A DNA stretch of 64,000 nt from BOG-931 sp963761525 (GCA_963761525.1 CAVXHG010000008.1:372001-436000); one strand, 5' to 3'. Positions 8,345 through 17,928 are shown, numbered from the stretch's first letter. Program-made: numbers and translations. The notes: a model not told the origin generated them from the letters alone.

Positions 8345-10461
8345 TCATTCGGCGCGGATTGTGTTCAACATGGTCTCCGCCGTCAGAATCTGCGGCAAGA
8401 CAATGGGTGGTCGTCTTTCTCCTGCTTTCCGGGCCTTCGGATAAAACAAATACAGCGGTACGCCGGCGCGCCCGTTAGCTTCCAACAGCCGCGTAATGCC
8501 GGCATTTTCACGGGTCCAGTCGGCTCTGACAGCCACTACATCGCCGTCCAGGAATGCCTTGCGAACTGCAGGGTCGGTCAGCGCTATTCGCTCGTTGATC
8601 TTGCAGGTGATGCACCATGCCGCCGTCACGTCGACAAAAATCGGCTTGCCCAGGGTTCGGAGTTCGTCGATTTTACCTTGGCTGAAGCTTTGCCAACCAA
8701 GCTCCGCTTGCTCTCCTGACCCCGCCGCACGCGGCGAGCCATTGTCGCCGATGGTAAAGAGCAGCGCTGATGCGCCAACCGCAGACGCAGCCACCAGGCC
8801 GATGCTCCAACCGCGCCAGTTGCTTTCGCTCCACCGGACGGCTTCGTAAAGCCACGCTGCGAACGCGATCAGCACCAGTCCGGCCAACACCGCAGTCGTC
8901 TCTATCGGCCCCGTTTCAAGCGACAACACGAACATCAGCCACACAGCGGTGCCGTAGACCGGAAACGCCAGAATTTGCTCCAAGCGGAGCATCCAGGCAC
9001 CCGGCTTGGGCAGGACCCGGCGCGCGGCGGGGCTGAATGAGATCATCAGGTATGGAAAGGCCAGCCCTAATCCGAGAACTGCAAAGACCGCGAGCGATGT
9101 ATACCAAGGCTGCGTTATCGCGTAGCCCAGCGCGGCCGCCATGAAGGGCGCAGTGCATGGCGTCGCAACAAGTGTCGCCAGCGCGCCGGAAAAGAACGAT
9201 CCTGCATAGCCATCGAGCGACGCAAGATTGCCGCCGGTACGCGTCATCCCAACGCCAAATGTGAATACGCCCGAGAGATGAAGGCCAACCGCGAATAAAA
9301 CGTAGATCATCGCTGCAACGAAAATTGGCGATTGCAGCTGAAATCCCCAGCCAATCTCGGCGCCCGCGGCACGCAGCCCGATCAGCACCCCGGCGATCAG
9401 GGCAAAACTGACTTGCACCCCAGCCGCGTAAACGAGACCTTGAAGCCGAACCTGGCGCGGCGTCGACCCGGCGTGCTGCATCAAGCCGAAGGCCTTGATG
9501 GCGAGGACGGGAAGGACGCACGGCATCAGGTTGAGGATCAGACCCCCGGCGAATGCCAGCAGCAGCGCACCGAAGAGCGCGAGGCTGGCCCGTGTGGGGA
9601 GCGACACCGTTGCGAGCGGCGCCGAAACCATGATCGCCTCCGACGGTCCCCGGACTGCGCGGCGCGATCATGAAAGACAAGAACCCCGTTCAGCATTGCG
9701 GGCGGCGGCTTCGACGTGTCTTGGACCAGCGTAATCACAAGCCCTTCGGAATCCGCCGTCACCACTTGGGGGGCGTCGTCGTCGACGACATCCGTATCTG
9801 AAGGGAAAAACATTACGTCGCGAAGCTGGCTTGCATCGCCGGTCGCGACATGCACCGCAATCTTGTTGTCGGCGACCGAAATCTTCGTCGGAAAAGGGTT
9901 CGATACCGGCATCCGCGCGCGAGTCGAGGCAAAGGACTCCGCCCAACGCGGATCGGGTCCGGTCGCGACGCCCACCGGAATGGCAATGCTCAGCTCCGCA
10001 TCCTCTGGAACGCAGGTGTCCGAGCAGGCGAGCCAGCTTGCGTGAGCCGAAAGCGTGACGTTGGCGCCGGGCTTCAGGTCGGCCGGCGTGTCGATCGTCA
10101 CCGGGAGAAGAACGTCATGCTCGTAGCCATAGTCCACCACGGTGCCGTAGGCGAAACGCTGCGGCGTCGGCCACATGATAGGCCCTGCCTTGAAATCCCG
10201 TGGCAAAGTCCAATCGATCGTCGTTGGCAGGCCCGAGTCCCGGGGTTCGACCAGTAGGTATGCCAACCCGGCGGGATTTTCAGTTGCGAGTCCTAGATTC
10301 AGCGGCTGGCCGGGAACCAAGCTTAGCGTTTCGGCTACCAGACTTGCCGTGATGTGACGACTATCCGGCGGGCTCGTCTGCGCCGAAACGCCGCCGCTCG
10401 CTATCGCAACCCAGACAGTCGCGATAACAACGCTCGAAATCGACTTGACGACCGCGGCCAT
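8345..10461 (-). CDS. DsbD/ScsB-like thiol:disulfide interchange protein (one frameshift)
   Basis: Two overlapping open frames together give one DsbD-type electron transporter of about 705 residues. Part 1 (10461 to about 9680): signal peptide ending in SGGVSA, then a periplasmic domain with the Cys pair WLACSDTCVPED typical of ScsB/DsbD-like proteins. Part 2 (about 9680 to 8345): the eight-helix membrane core with its two redox Cys (LNLMPCVLPV and VATPCTAPFM), then a C-terminal thioredoxin domain with AAWCITCKINE. A one-base shift between about 9632 and 9690 separates the parts. The family passes electrons from cytosolic thioredoxin to periplasmic disulfides. The ATG is separated by a single base from the stop of the upstream peroxiredoxin gene, so the two are translationally coupled. 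Confidence 0.82.
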
Positions 10462-10462
10462 G

Positions 10463-11053
10463 TCAGCTGTGGCCGCCGAGTTCGTCCAGCTTGGAGATAA
10501 CCAACGTGACCGGCGGCCGGTCCTTGTAACTCTCCTCATACAGCTTGGCTTTGATGGTGCCGTTGGTATCGAGAATGAAAATGATGGGTCTCGGAACCCC
10601 ATAGGCGCGGCTGCCCGCGGGATATTGCGGATCGCGCAGCTTGTAGCGGTCGATCACCTCGGACTTCGGATCGGACAACAGCGTATAGGCGATATCCCGC
10701 TTGGCGGTAAAAGCCGCGAGAATTTCCGGGCTGTCGTAGGAGAGGCCGGCAACGGTGTAACCCCGCTTCTTGATCTCCGCGACGCCGCCGTTGATGTCGA
10801 TCAACTGCGCCTTGCAAAACGGGCACCAATCAGCCGAACGAAAGAAAAACAGGACGAGACCGTTGCTACCCGTGAGGTCGGCGAGTGTGCGCGGGTGCCC
10901 GGTCTGGTCGAGAGGTGTCCCGATATCCGGCGCCTTGGTGCCGACCGGCGGGCCAAGGTCATCGGCAAATGCGGTGACGGCAACTGGCACTGCAATTAGA
11001 ACCAAAGCGATGACCCAGGCCAAAAGCCGTGTTGAAGGCAATTTTGACATCAT
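10463..11053 (-). CDS. Exported peroxiredoxin-like redoxin
   Basis: A 196-residue protein with an N-terminal signal or membrane anchor (LLAWVIALVLIAVPVAV) and a thioredoxin-fold AhpC/TSA domain. The active-site region is FFFRSADWCPFCKAQL, with a CPFC pair; a Pro-containing loop follows in GVPRPIIFILD. An AGGAGAG stands upstream of the first of two tandem ATG codons. It lies between glutathionyl-hydroquinone reductase (43-base gap) and the DsbD-like gene (1-base gap), so the DsbD-like protein could be its reductant in the periplasm; this is inferred from gene order. It could be a peroxidase or a TlpA-like thiol reductase; the resolving Cys arrangement does not settle which. Confidence 0.82.
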   Translation of the reverse strand: MMSKLPSTRLLAWVIALVLIAVPVAVTAFADDLGPPVGTKAPDIGTPLDQTGHPRTLADLTGSNGLVLFFFRSADWCPFCKAQLIDINGGVAEIKKRGYTVAGLSYDSPEILAAFTAKRDIAYTLLSDPKSEVIDRYKLRDPQYPAGSRAYGVPRPIIFILDTNGTIKAKLYEESYKDRPPVTLVISKLDELGGHS

Positions 11054-11096
11054 GCGAACTCTCCTGGGCGTTGTCCTGTGGGCGATATCCTGCCGG

Positions 11097-12071
11097 TTAG
11101 GCCGCCAGCCGTTCGCGGTCGTGCGGTTGGCCCAAATCGAGCGGCGTGCCTTTTGGAATGATCAGGGTCGGGTTCACGCGCGGGATCGAATAATAATTGA
11201 TGACGTAGTAGCGAGGCTTCACGGTCTCGGCGACGCCGGGCGTCTGGTAAAGCTCGCGCATATAGTTCGAGAGGTTCGGATAATCGGCGATGCGTTGGCG
11301 GTTGCACTTGAAGATGGAAAAATAGGCGACATCGAAGCGCAGCAGCGTTGGCAGCAGTCGCCAGTCGGCTTCGGTGATCTGGTGGCCTGCAAGGTAGCGT
11401 TGCTTCGACAGCCGCGCCTCCAGCCAGTCGAGCGTCGCAAATACGCCGTCATAGGCGTCCTCATAAGCGGCCTGCGTCTTGGCGAAGCCGGCGCGGTACA
11501 CGCCGTTATTGAGGTTGTGATAAATGCGCTCGTTAAGCGCGTCGATCTCGCCGCGCAAAGCAGGCGGATAGAAGTCGCTCCGGTCACCGGTGATAGCGTT
11601 GAATTCCGAATTGAGCATCCGGATGATTTCGGACAACTCGTTGTTGACGATCTTTTTGGTCTTTTTGTCCCACAGCGTCGGCACCGTCACCTTTCCGGTA
11701 TAGTTCGGGTTGCTGGCGACGTAGGCTTCGTAGAGATAGTGGAAGCCGTTGACATCATCGGGCGTGCAGTCGGGATAGCGCGGATCGTTCTCGAAGGCCC
11801 AGCCGTTTGGCCTGACGCCGGGCACCGCGTAAGCGACGGAAATGATACCGTCGAGTTTCTTCAGCGCGCGATAGATCAGCGTGCGGTGCGCCCAAGGGCA
11901 GGCGTGCGCCACATAAAGGTGATAACGCCCCGGTTCGGCCTTGAAGCCGGACGAGCCATCCGCGGTGATGCGGTTGCGAAAGCTGCTTTCGGCGCGATTG
12001 AACTGGCCGGTCTGACCGACCTCCTGCGGCAGGTCGCCATCAGTCCATTTGCCGTCGATAACGACTCCCAT
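11097..12071 (-). CDS. yqjG: Glutathionyl-hydroquinone reductase (Xi-class GST)
   Basis: A 324-residue protein with the Xi-class GST signature: YVAHACPWAHRTLI with the catalytic Cys, preceded by FRNRI near the N-terminus, followed by VPTLWDKKTKKIVNNE for glutathione binding and a C-terminal helical domain (HQITEADWRLLPTLLRFD). Known reaction: glutathione-dependent reduction of glutathionyl-hydroquinones. It heads the minus-strand redox operon (peroxiredoxin, DsbD-like, GST). A TetR gene is divergent, with a palindromic site in the 165-base gap, so electrophile-controlled expression of the operon is likely by inference. Confidence 0.92.
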   Translation of the reverse strand: MGVVIDGKWTDGDLPQEVGQTGQFNRAESSFRNRITADGSSGFKAEPGRYHLYVAHACPWAHRTLIYRALKKLDGIISVAYAVPGVRPNGWAFENDPRYPDCTPDDVNGFHYLYEAYVASNPNYTGKVTVPTLWDKKTKKIVNNELSEIIRMLNSEFNAITGDRSDFYPPALRGEIDALNERIYHNLNNGVYRAGFAKTQAAYEDAYDGVFATLDWLEARLSKQRYLAGHQITEADWRLLPTLLRFDVAYFSIFKCNRQRIADYPNLSNYMRELYQTPGVAETVKPRYYVINYYSIPRVNPTLIIPKGTPLDLGQPHDRERLAA

Positions 12072-12139
12072 GATGGCACCATCCCGTGATCGGCCGTGTT
12101 TTCCTGATGCAGTTTTTTGAACATCAGTTTCGCCTTTTA

Positions 12140-12161
12140 TTTTGTATCAATCGATATATAA
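12140..12161. promoter_or_regulatory. Candidate TetR operator between divergent genes
   Basis: An imperfect inverted repeat: TTTTGTATC, four spacer bases, GATATATAA; the half-sites match at 7 of 9 positions. It lies 68 bases upstream of the glutathionyl-hydroquinone reductase start and 75 bases upstream of the TetR start in an otherwise GC-rich gap, in the position expected for an autoregulatory TetR site. The assignment to this TetR protein is inference. Confidence 0.45.
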
Positions 12162-12236
12162 TGTCAACGCGAAGCCGCCCCGTCGCACCCGGCGACGTTG
12201 TGTTGTTCCATCAAGCTGCAATCAGGCTGCACCGCC

Positions 12237-12848
12237 ATGCCGCGCCCAAGGGAATTCGATGAAGCGGTTGCGCTCGACGCGGCCATAGAGTGTTTCTGGC
12301 GCCGGGGCTACGAAGCGACCTCGTTGCGCGATCTCACTTCATCGATGGGCTTGACCGCGCCAAGTCTTTACAACGCCTTCGGCGACAAGCACGCGTTATT
12401 CGCGCGCGCTCTCGACCGCTATCTCGATCGCACCACGCGCGACCGGCTGCATCGGCTGGAGGCGACACTCGCGCCGCGGGACGCTCTGCGCCATTTCTTC
12501 GACGAGATCATCGATCGCTCGGTCAAGGATCGCCAGCGCAAGGGCTGCTTTCTGGTGAATTCGGCGCTCGATGTCGCGCCTCACGACGCCGACTGTCGCG
12601 CCGTGATCGCCACGCAATTCAGCGAGATCGAGGCCTTTTTCAGCCGCTGCGTGCGTGCGGCCACGGTCGACGGGACGGCGTCCTCAGGCGTCGATGCCGC
12701 AGATGCCGCGCGCCTCCTGCTCGCCGCATTGCTGGGCATTCGCGTGCTGGCTCGGACCGGCGCGACCCGTGCGATGCTTGAGGGCGTCGCGCGGCCCGCT
12801 CTCTCGCTGCTCGATCGGCCGCAGCGCGCCAGGAAGCGGCGGCGATGA
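12237..12848 (+). CDS. TetR/AcrR-family transcriptional regulator
   Basis: A 203-residue regulator. The N-terminal helix-turn-helix is clear: FDEAVALDAAIECFWRRGYEATSLRDL, then a recognition helix in MGLTAPSLYNAFGDKHALF (quoted in parts). The C-terminal ligand domain (HFFDEIIDRSVKDRQRKGCFLVNSA) resembles the COG1309/YxaF-type group. The ATG at 12237 starts at MPRPREF, the normal family start; an in-frame codon at 12198 would add an unrelated extension. Divergent from the redox operon and upstream of a second GST and a peroxiredoxin, it is a plausible repressor of both sides, released by an electrophile or quinone. That role is inferred from context. Confidence 0.9.
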   Translation: MPRPREFDEAVALDAAIECFWRRGYEATSLRDLTSSMGLTAPSLYNAFGDKHALFARALDRYLDRTTRDRLHRLEATLAPRDALRHFFDEIIDRSVKDRQRKGCFLVNSALDVAPHDADCRAVIATQFSEIEAFFSRCVRAATVDGTASSGVDAADAARLLLAALLGIRVLARTGATRAMLEGVARPALSLLDRPQRARKRRR

Positions 12849-12912
12849 TCGGTCAACAAATCAGATCTCTCAACGACGCGATTTTGGCGACGCCGAAAAT
12901 GTGTAAACGCGC

Positions 12913-13604
12913 ATGACACTGCGAATGTATGACCTTGCGGGCGCCGAGCCGGACCGCCGCTTCAGCCCGTACTGCTGGCGTATCCGTCTTGCGCTCGCCC
13001 ATAAAATCTGCCGGTCGAGACGATCCCGTGGCGTTTCACTGAAAAGGACAAGATTGCCGCGTCGAACCAGATATTCGTGCCCGTCCTGGTCGACGGCGAC
13101 CGCTGGATCAGCAATTCCTGGACCATCGCCAACTATCTGGAGGACAGATATCCGAATGCACCGTCGCTGTTCGGCGGCGACGTTGCGCGCCGCCTGACCC
13201 GGCATTACTCAAGTATAGCCGACAGTCTGGTCGGCGCGATGTTCCCGTTCATCGCGCTCGACATTCTGCACCACGTCGCCGGGCAGGATCGCGGCTATTT
13301 CCGTGAAACGCGCGAGAAGCGCGTCGGGACGACGCTCGAAGCGTTCGTCGCCGACCGCGACAGCAAGCTGCCGGCGTTTCGCGCCAGTCTTGCTCCTTTG
13401 CGCCTGACGCTGAAATCGCAGCTGTTTTTTGGCGGCGATCAGCCGCTCTACGCCGACTACGCCGTGTTCGGCCCGTTCCAGTGGGCGCGCTGCATCAGCC
13501 CTTTCGCGCTGCTGGAAGAGGGCGATCCGGTACGACTGTGGCGCGACCGTCTGCTCGACCGTTTCGACGGTCTGGCGCGCGCCACGCCAGCCTATGACGT
13601 CTGA
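12913..13604 (+). CDS. Glutathione S-transferase (frameshift at an A run)
   Basis: Two frames form one GST of about 230 residues. Frame 1 gives MTLRMYDLAGAEPDRRFSP-type N-terminus with the motif SPYCWRIRLALAHK; frame 2 continues LPVETIPWRFTEKDKI, VPVLVDGDRWISNSW and IANYLEDRYP, then the helical domain to TPAYDV. The switch lies at the run of four A residues at 13003-13006: one more A would restore HKNLPVETIPW, the expected family sequence, so the lesion is a one-base homopolymer deletion. It lies 64 bases after the TetR gene and 34 bases before a peroxiredoxin, in the redox-stress block. Substrate unknown. Confidence 0.82.
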
Positions 13605-13638
13605 ATAATCTTTCCACACCCGGACACAGGAGTTTCCG

Positions 13639-14295
13639 ATGCCATTGAAAGATCAACTCGCCGAATATCGCGCCGGCTGGTTCAAGCGTGTGCCTGCGGA
13701 CCGGCAAGCGATCATGGAGCGGCACATCGCACAGCTTCGTGACGGTCTCGCCAAAAAGGCGCTGAAAACCGGCGACCGCGCGCCGGCAATCGTGCTCGGC
13801 AATGTCCACGGCAAGACCGTCGATGTTGCTGCACAGTTGAAGAACGGGCCCGTCGTCGTCACGTTCTACCGCGGTGGCTGGTGCCCCTATTGCAATCTCG
13901 AACTCAAGGCGTTTCAGCAGATCCTTCCCGATATCAAGGCCGCGGGCGCTTCGCTGGTGGCAATCAGTCCCGAAAAACCGGACGACACGCTGACGACCGC
14001 GCAAAAGAATTCGCTAAGCTTCGAGGTCCTCAGCGACGTCGGCCAGAAAGTCGGCCGCGCCTTCGGGTTGGTCTATCAATTTGGCGACGAACTGAGATCC
14101 GCCTACGATGGCTTCGGCCTCGACATCCCGGCCAAGAACGGCGCTGACGAATGGGCGCTGCCGATCTCGGCGACCTATGTGATCGACCGGGATGGCATGA
14201 TCATCTACGCCTATACCGATCCGGATTACCGTGATCGAGCCGATCCTTTGGATGTCCTCAAGGTGCTGAAGCAGCAGCCGGCTGCCGTCGTCTAG
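13639..14295 (+). CDS. Peroxiredoxin-like AhpC/TSA-family protein
   Basis: A 218-residue cytoplasmic redoxin without signal peptide. The active-site segment is VTFYRGGWCPYCNLELKAF, i.e. a WCPYC pair in the place of the peroxidatic Cys, followed by the thioredoxin-fold strand SLVAISPEKPDD and ISATYVIDRDG carrying the conserved cis-Pro region. An AGGAG lies 8 bases before the ATG. Members of this AhpC/TSA subgroup are annotated as alkyl hydroperoxide reductases, but the closely spaced CxxC could also make it a thiol reductase. It is placed between the GST and htpG on the same strand. Confidence 0.85.
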   Translation: MPLKDQLAEYRAGWFKRVPADRQAIMERHIAQLRDGLAKKALKTGDRAPAIVLGNVHGKTVDVAAQLKNGPVVVTFYRGGWCPYCNLELKAFQQILPDIKAAGASLVAISPEKPDDTLTTAQKNSLSFEVLSDVGQKVGRAFGLVYQFGDELRSAYDGFGLDIPAKNGADEWALPISATYVIDRDGMIIYAYTDPDYRDRADPLDVLKVLKQQPAAVV

Positions 14296-14374
14296 GCCGT
14301 CATTGGGCGGTTTTCGCTCTTGAATTGGGCGATCATTGTCTCTTATCTCCGGCGCGATAACGCCGGGGAGAACC

Positions 14375-16327
14375 ATGACCACTGCCGATGACAAGGTAAC
14401 CGAGAGCCGGGCATTCGAGGCCCAACCTTTCCAGGCTGATGTCGCGAAGCTCCTGCACTTGATGGTGCACTCGGTTTATGCCGATAAATCGGTATTCCTG
14501 CGTGAACTGATCGCCAATGCGGCGGATGCCTGCGAGCGGCTGCGCTACGAGGGAATTACCGATCCAAAGCTGCTCGGCGACGATTTCAAGCCGCACATCA
14601 CGCTGACGCCCGACGCGGAGGCCAAACGCCTGACCGTCGAGGACAACGGCATCGGCATGAGCCGCGAGGAGCTGGCGGAGTCGCTTGGCACCATCGCACG
14701 CTCCGGCACCAAGGCCTTTCTCGATCGCATTGAGGCCAAGCAAGGCGACAAGCAAGGCGACAAGCAAGGCGACAAGCAAGGCGAAGAGCAGTCGGCGCTG
14801 ATCGGACGGTTCGGCGTCGGCTTCTATTCGGCATTTATGGTGGCCGACAAGGTCGAGGTTATCTCGCGCCGGGCCGGATCGGAGACTGCCTGGCTGTGGT
14901 CGTCGGACGGGAAGGGAACCTACGCGATTTCTCCGATTGCGCTTTCGGAAGCACCTGCGCGTGGCACACGGGTCGTCCTGCACTTGCTGGACGATGCGAA
15001 GTCCTACGCAGAGCGCTCGACGATCGAGCGGCTGGTCAAGGCGCAATCCGGCCATGTGCCGGTCCCGATCGCCCTTATCGAGAAGGCGGGCGAACCGCCG
15101 GCCGAGATCACCGACGGCGCCGCGCTCTGGACCAAGCCGAAGTCCGAGATCAGCACCGCTGACTACACCGACTTTTATCGCGGCATCAGTGGTCAGTTCG
15201 ATGAGCCGGTTGCGACGATCCATTATCGCGCCGAGGGGCGGCAGGATTACACCACGCTGCTATTCATCCCCGGTTCGCGGCCGTTCGATCTGTTCGATCC
15301 GGACCGCAAAGGCCGCATCAAGCTTTACGTCAAGCGCGTCTTCATCACCGACGAAGTCGAGATTTTGCCGCGCTACCTGCGTTTCGTTCGCGGTCTGGTC
15401 GACAGTGCCGATCTGCCGCTCAATGTGTCGCGCGAGAAGATACAGGAAAGCCCGATTTTAGCCGCGATCAGAAAGGGTGTGACTGGCCGCGTGCTCTCGG
15501 AACTCGAGCGGCTCGCCGACAAGGAGCCGGAGAGTTTCTCGAAAGTCTGGGACATGTTCGGCGCGGTGCTCAAGGAGGGCATTTACGAGGACTTTGAGCG
15601 CCGTGACGCCTTGCTGGCGCTGGCGCGCTTCAAGACCACGGCCTCAGGCGGCTCGTGGCGTACGCCCAAAGATTACATCGGCGCGATGAAGGCCAACCAG
15701 ACCGCGATCTATTATCTGGCCGGGGACGACATGACGCGGCTGGAAAACTCGCCACAACTTGAGGGTTTTCGCGCCCGCGGGGTCGAAGTGCTGCTGCTGC
15801 CGGATCCAGTCGACAGCTTCTGGGTGACGTCGGGCATCGGCTTCGACGGCAAGCCGTTCAAATCGGTAACCCAGGGCGCCGCCGATCTCGCGCTCATTGC
15901 CCGCACCGATGCCAAGGAGGAGGCCGCGCCCGAGGTTGCGGAGGATGTCAAAGGCTTCCTCGCTTTCGTCAAAACGACGCTGGGTGATGCGGTGGCCGAT
16001 GTTCGCGCTTCCGACCGGCTTACGGACAGTGCGGTGTGTCTGGTTGCGCCCGACTCCGGGCCTGATCGGGCGCTCGAACGTATTCTCGCCGGTTCAGGAC
16101 GGCTGGGCTCCGCTTCAAAGCCGATCCTGGAGATCAATCCGCGTCATGAGACGGTCGCGGCGCTCGCCGCGCTTGGCGACGGCGAGCAGGAATTCAAGCA
16201 GGATGCCGTGCACTTGCTGTTCGATGAGGCGAGGGTGCTCGACGGTGAGCGTCCAGCGGATGCAAAGCTGTTTGCCGGCCGGCTTGGGCGTGTGCTGGAG
16301 CGAGGCCTAAAGAAAACGGGCGCCTGA
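14375..16327 (+). CDS. htpG: Molecular chaperone HtpG (bacterial Hsp90)
   Basis: A 650-residue Hsp90. N-terminal ATPase marks: FLRELIANAADACERLRY, LTVEDNGIGMSREEL, GTIARSGTK and GRFGVGFYSAFMVA, then the middle domain with LYVKRVFITDE and PLNVSREKIQES, and the dimerisation domain. ATP-driven folding and remodelling of cytosolic clients is known for the family. GGGGAG stands just before the ATG at 14375, where family N-termini begin; the frame upstream to 14336 is unrelated. Between SGTKAFLDRIEAKQ and the GRFGVGFYS motif it carries four repeats of QGDK type, encoded by a 12-base tandem repeat, lengthening the loop beside the ATP lid. Its stop codon lies inside a hairpin. Confidence 0.97.
   Translation: MTTADDKVTESRAFEAQPFQADVAKLLHLMVHSVYADKSVFLRELIANAADACERLRYEGITDPKLLGDDFKPHITLTPDAEAKRLTVEDNGIGMSREELAESLGTIARSGTKAFLDRIEAKQGDKQGDKQGDKQGEEQSALIGRFGVGFYSAFMVADKVEVISRRAGSETAWLWSSDGKGTYAISPIALSEAPARGTRVVLHLLDDAKSYAERSTIERLVKAQSGHVPVPIALIEKAGEPPAEITDGAALWTKPKSEISTADYTDFYRGISGQFDEPVATIHYRAEGRQDYTTLLFIPGSRPFDLFDPDRKGRIKLYVKRVFITDEVEILPRYLRFVRGLVDSADLPLNVSREKIQESPILAAIRKGVTGRVLSELERLADKEPESFSKVWDMFGAVLKEGIYEDFERRDALLALARFKTTASGGSWRTPKDYIGAMKANQTAIYYLAGDDMTRLENSPQLEGFRARGVEVLLLPDPVDSFWVTSGIGFDGKPFKSVTQGAADLALIARTDAKEEAAPEVAEDVKGFLAFVKTTLGDAVADVRASDRLTDSAVCLVAPDSGPDRALERILAGSGRLGSASKPILEINPRHETVAALAALGDGEQEFKQDAVHLLFDEARVLDGERPADAKLFAGRLGRVLERGLKKTGA
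14738..14785 (+). repeat. Four tandem 12-base repeats inside htpG
   Basis: The unit AAGCAAGGCGAC occurs four times in succession (units start at 14738, 14750, 14762 and 14774; the last differs at its final base). Because 12 is divisible by three, the array stays in frame and encodes repeated Lys-Gln-Gly-Asp in the loop next to the Hsp90 ATP lid. Near-identity of the units points to recent slippage or unequal exchange. Confidence 0.95.
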
Positions 16328-16338
16328 GGGCGCCCGTT
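16315..16338 (-). terminator. Hairpin terminator between htpG and tctA, mainly for the minus strand
   Basis: A perfect 10-base stem, AACGGGCGCC and GGCGCCCGTT, around the 4-base loop TGAG. Read on the minus strand, the stem is followed by TTTTCTTT, which fits an intrinsic terminator for the tctBA operon. On the plus strand no T run follows, so it should stop htpG transcripts only weakly. The htpG TGA forms part of the loop. Confidence 0.8.
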
Positions 16339-16359
16339 CCATTCTCATAATCGCGGTAA

Positions 16360-17928
16360 TTATTCGGCCGGTGTTTGCGCCGTAAGCGACGCATTGCCCG
16401 GCGTCGCCGTATGGTCGAGCGACGGCTCGATCGGCGGCTTCGATCCCTTCAGCCGGAAGTAGATCTGCGAGCCGATCAGGATCACGCACATCGCAACGAA
16501 CACCGCGCTGATCGGGCGTTGCACAAACACCGTGATGTCGCCGCGCGAAATCAGCATGGCGCGCCGGAAGTTTTCCTCGAACCGCGGGCCGAGCACGAAG
16601 CCGAGCAGGATCGGCGCCGGATGGAAGCCGAGCCGTAGCAGGACGTAGCCCAGCAGACCGATGACGACGACTTCGCCAACCTGGAAGAAGTCGTTGTTGG
16701 CGGCATAAACGCCGATGCAAACGAAGAACATCGCGCTCGGGTACAGATACTTGTACGGGATCGCCAGCATCTTCACCCAGATGCCGATCAACGGGACGTT
16801 GAGCAGCACCAGCATGATGTTGCCGATCCAGAAGCTCGCGACCAGGCCCCAGAAGATGTCGGGATGCTGGGAGATGAGCTGTGGACCGGGCACGATGCCC
16901 TGGATCATCAGCGCGCCGAGCAACAGCGCCATCACGGCGTCGCCAGGAATGCCGAGGCTCATGGTCGGGATGAAGTCGCCCTGCACCGACGAGTGGGTCG
17001 CGGCTTCGGGGCAGACCACGCCTTCGATCAGACCAGTGCCGAACAGCTCCGGGTGTTTCGAAATCTTCTTTTCAGTCGCGTAGGCGACGAAAGATGCGAT
17101 CGTTGGTCCGGTACCGGGAATGAGCGAGCACAGGCTGCCGATGATGGTGCCACGCCACATCGGGAAAAAGGCCCGCTTGAAGTCCGCCTTGGTCGGCCGC
17201 ATGTCTTTGAAAGTAACGTGAGTATATTTGGTATTGATCGGCGCGACCTGATTGACGCTCGCCATGAACTCCGCGAGGCCGAACAGGCCGAGCGCCAGCG
17301 CGATCAGCTCGATGCCGTCGTCGAGTTCGGTCATGCCGAGGGTAAAGCGTTCCGAGCCAGTTTCGAGGTCGGTGCCGACCGAGCCGAGGAACAGGCCCAG
17401 TACGGTCATCGCCACGCCCTTGAGCGGTGAGCCGCGTGCGAGCGTCGAGCCTGCAAGCAAGCCCAGCAGCATTAGCGAACAGACTTCGGCGGGACCGAAT
17501 TGCAGCGCCGCTCTCACCAGCAACGGCGACAGGAAGACCATTTCGGTAATGCCCCACGATGCGCCGACGAATGACGCAAAAACAGTGAGGCCGAGCGCGA
17601 CGCCGCCGCGCCCTTGCTTGGTCATCGGGAAGCCGTCGAGACAGGTTACGGCGTGTGGTGGATGACAGGGCAGGTTGAGCAGGATCGAGCAGATCGCGCC
17701 GCCGTACTGTGCACCGTACATGACGCCGCCCAGCATCAGGATGGCGGCAACGGGCTTCATGCCGAAGGTCAGCGGCAACAGGATCGAGATCGTGGCGAGC
17801 GGTCCCATGCCCGGCAGCACGCCGACCATGTTGCCGACCAGCACGCCAACGAAGCACCACAGCAAATTGTGCGGCTCGAGCGCGACGCCGAAGCCATACC
17901 AGAGATCGGTGAGTGCGGTCGTAATCAC
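16360..17928 (-). CDS. tctA: Tripartite tricarboxylate transporter, large permease subunit
   Basis: A 522-residue membrane protein with the TctA signature: NMVGVLPGMGPLATISILLP near the N-terminus, GGVMYGAQYGGAICSILLN, GEPxx-type PCHPPHAVTC, SLIPGTGPTIASFVAYATEK and the long hydrophobic segments of a 10-12 helix permease. TctA with TctB imports small carboxylates delivered by a TctC binding protein, driven by the ion gradient. The start codon is GTG at 17928; GTGA overlaps the tctB stop by 4 bases, so translation is coupled. No tctC gene is adjacent; four family members or remnants lie elsewhere in the window. Confidence 0.95.
   Translation of the reverse strand: MITTALTDLWYGFGVALEPHNLLWCFVGVLVGNMVGVLPGMGPLATISILLPLTFGMKPVAAILMLGGVMYGAQYGGAICSILLNLPCHPPHAVTCLDGFPMTKQGRGGVALGLTVFASFVGASWGITEMVFLSPLLVRAALQFGPAEVCSLMLLGLLAGSTLARGSPLKGVAMTVLGLFLGSVGTDLETGSERFTLGMTELDDGIELIALALGLFGLAEFMASVNQVAPINTKYTHVTFKDMRPTKADFKRAFFPMWRGTIIGSLCSLIPGTGPTIASFVAYATEKKISKHPELFGTGLIEGVVCPEAATHSSVQGDFIPTMSLGIPGDAVMALLLGALMIQGIVPGPQLISQHPDIFWGLVASFWIGNIMLVLLNVPLIGIWVKMLAIPYKYLYPSAMFFVCIGVYAANNDFFQVGEVVVIGLLGYVLLRLGFHPAPILLGFVLGPRFEENFRRAMLISRGDITVFVQRPISAVFVAMCVILIGSQIYFRLKGSKPPIEPSLDHTATPGNASLTAQTPAE

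Noticed and set aside
9538..9690. Two separate genes for the periplasmic and membrane parts of the DsbD-like protein
   Set aside because: The frames overlap without a ribosome-binding site before the second ATG, and the joined order equals the single-chain ScsB/DsbD architecture.
14738..14785. CRISPR-like array
   Set aside because: The repeats are 12 bases without spacers and lie in frame inside htpG.
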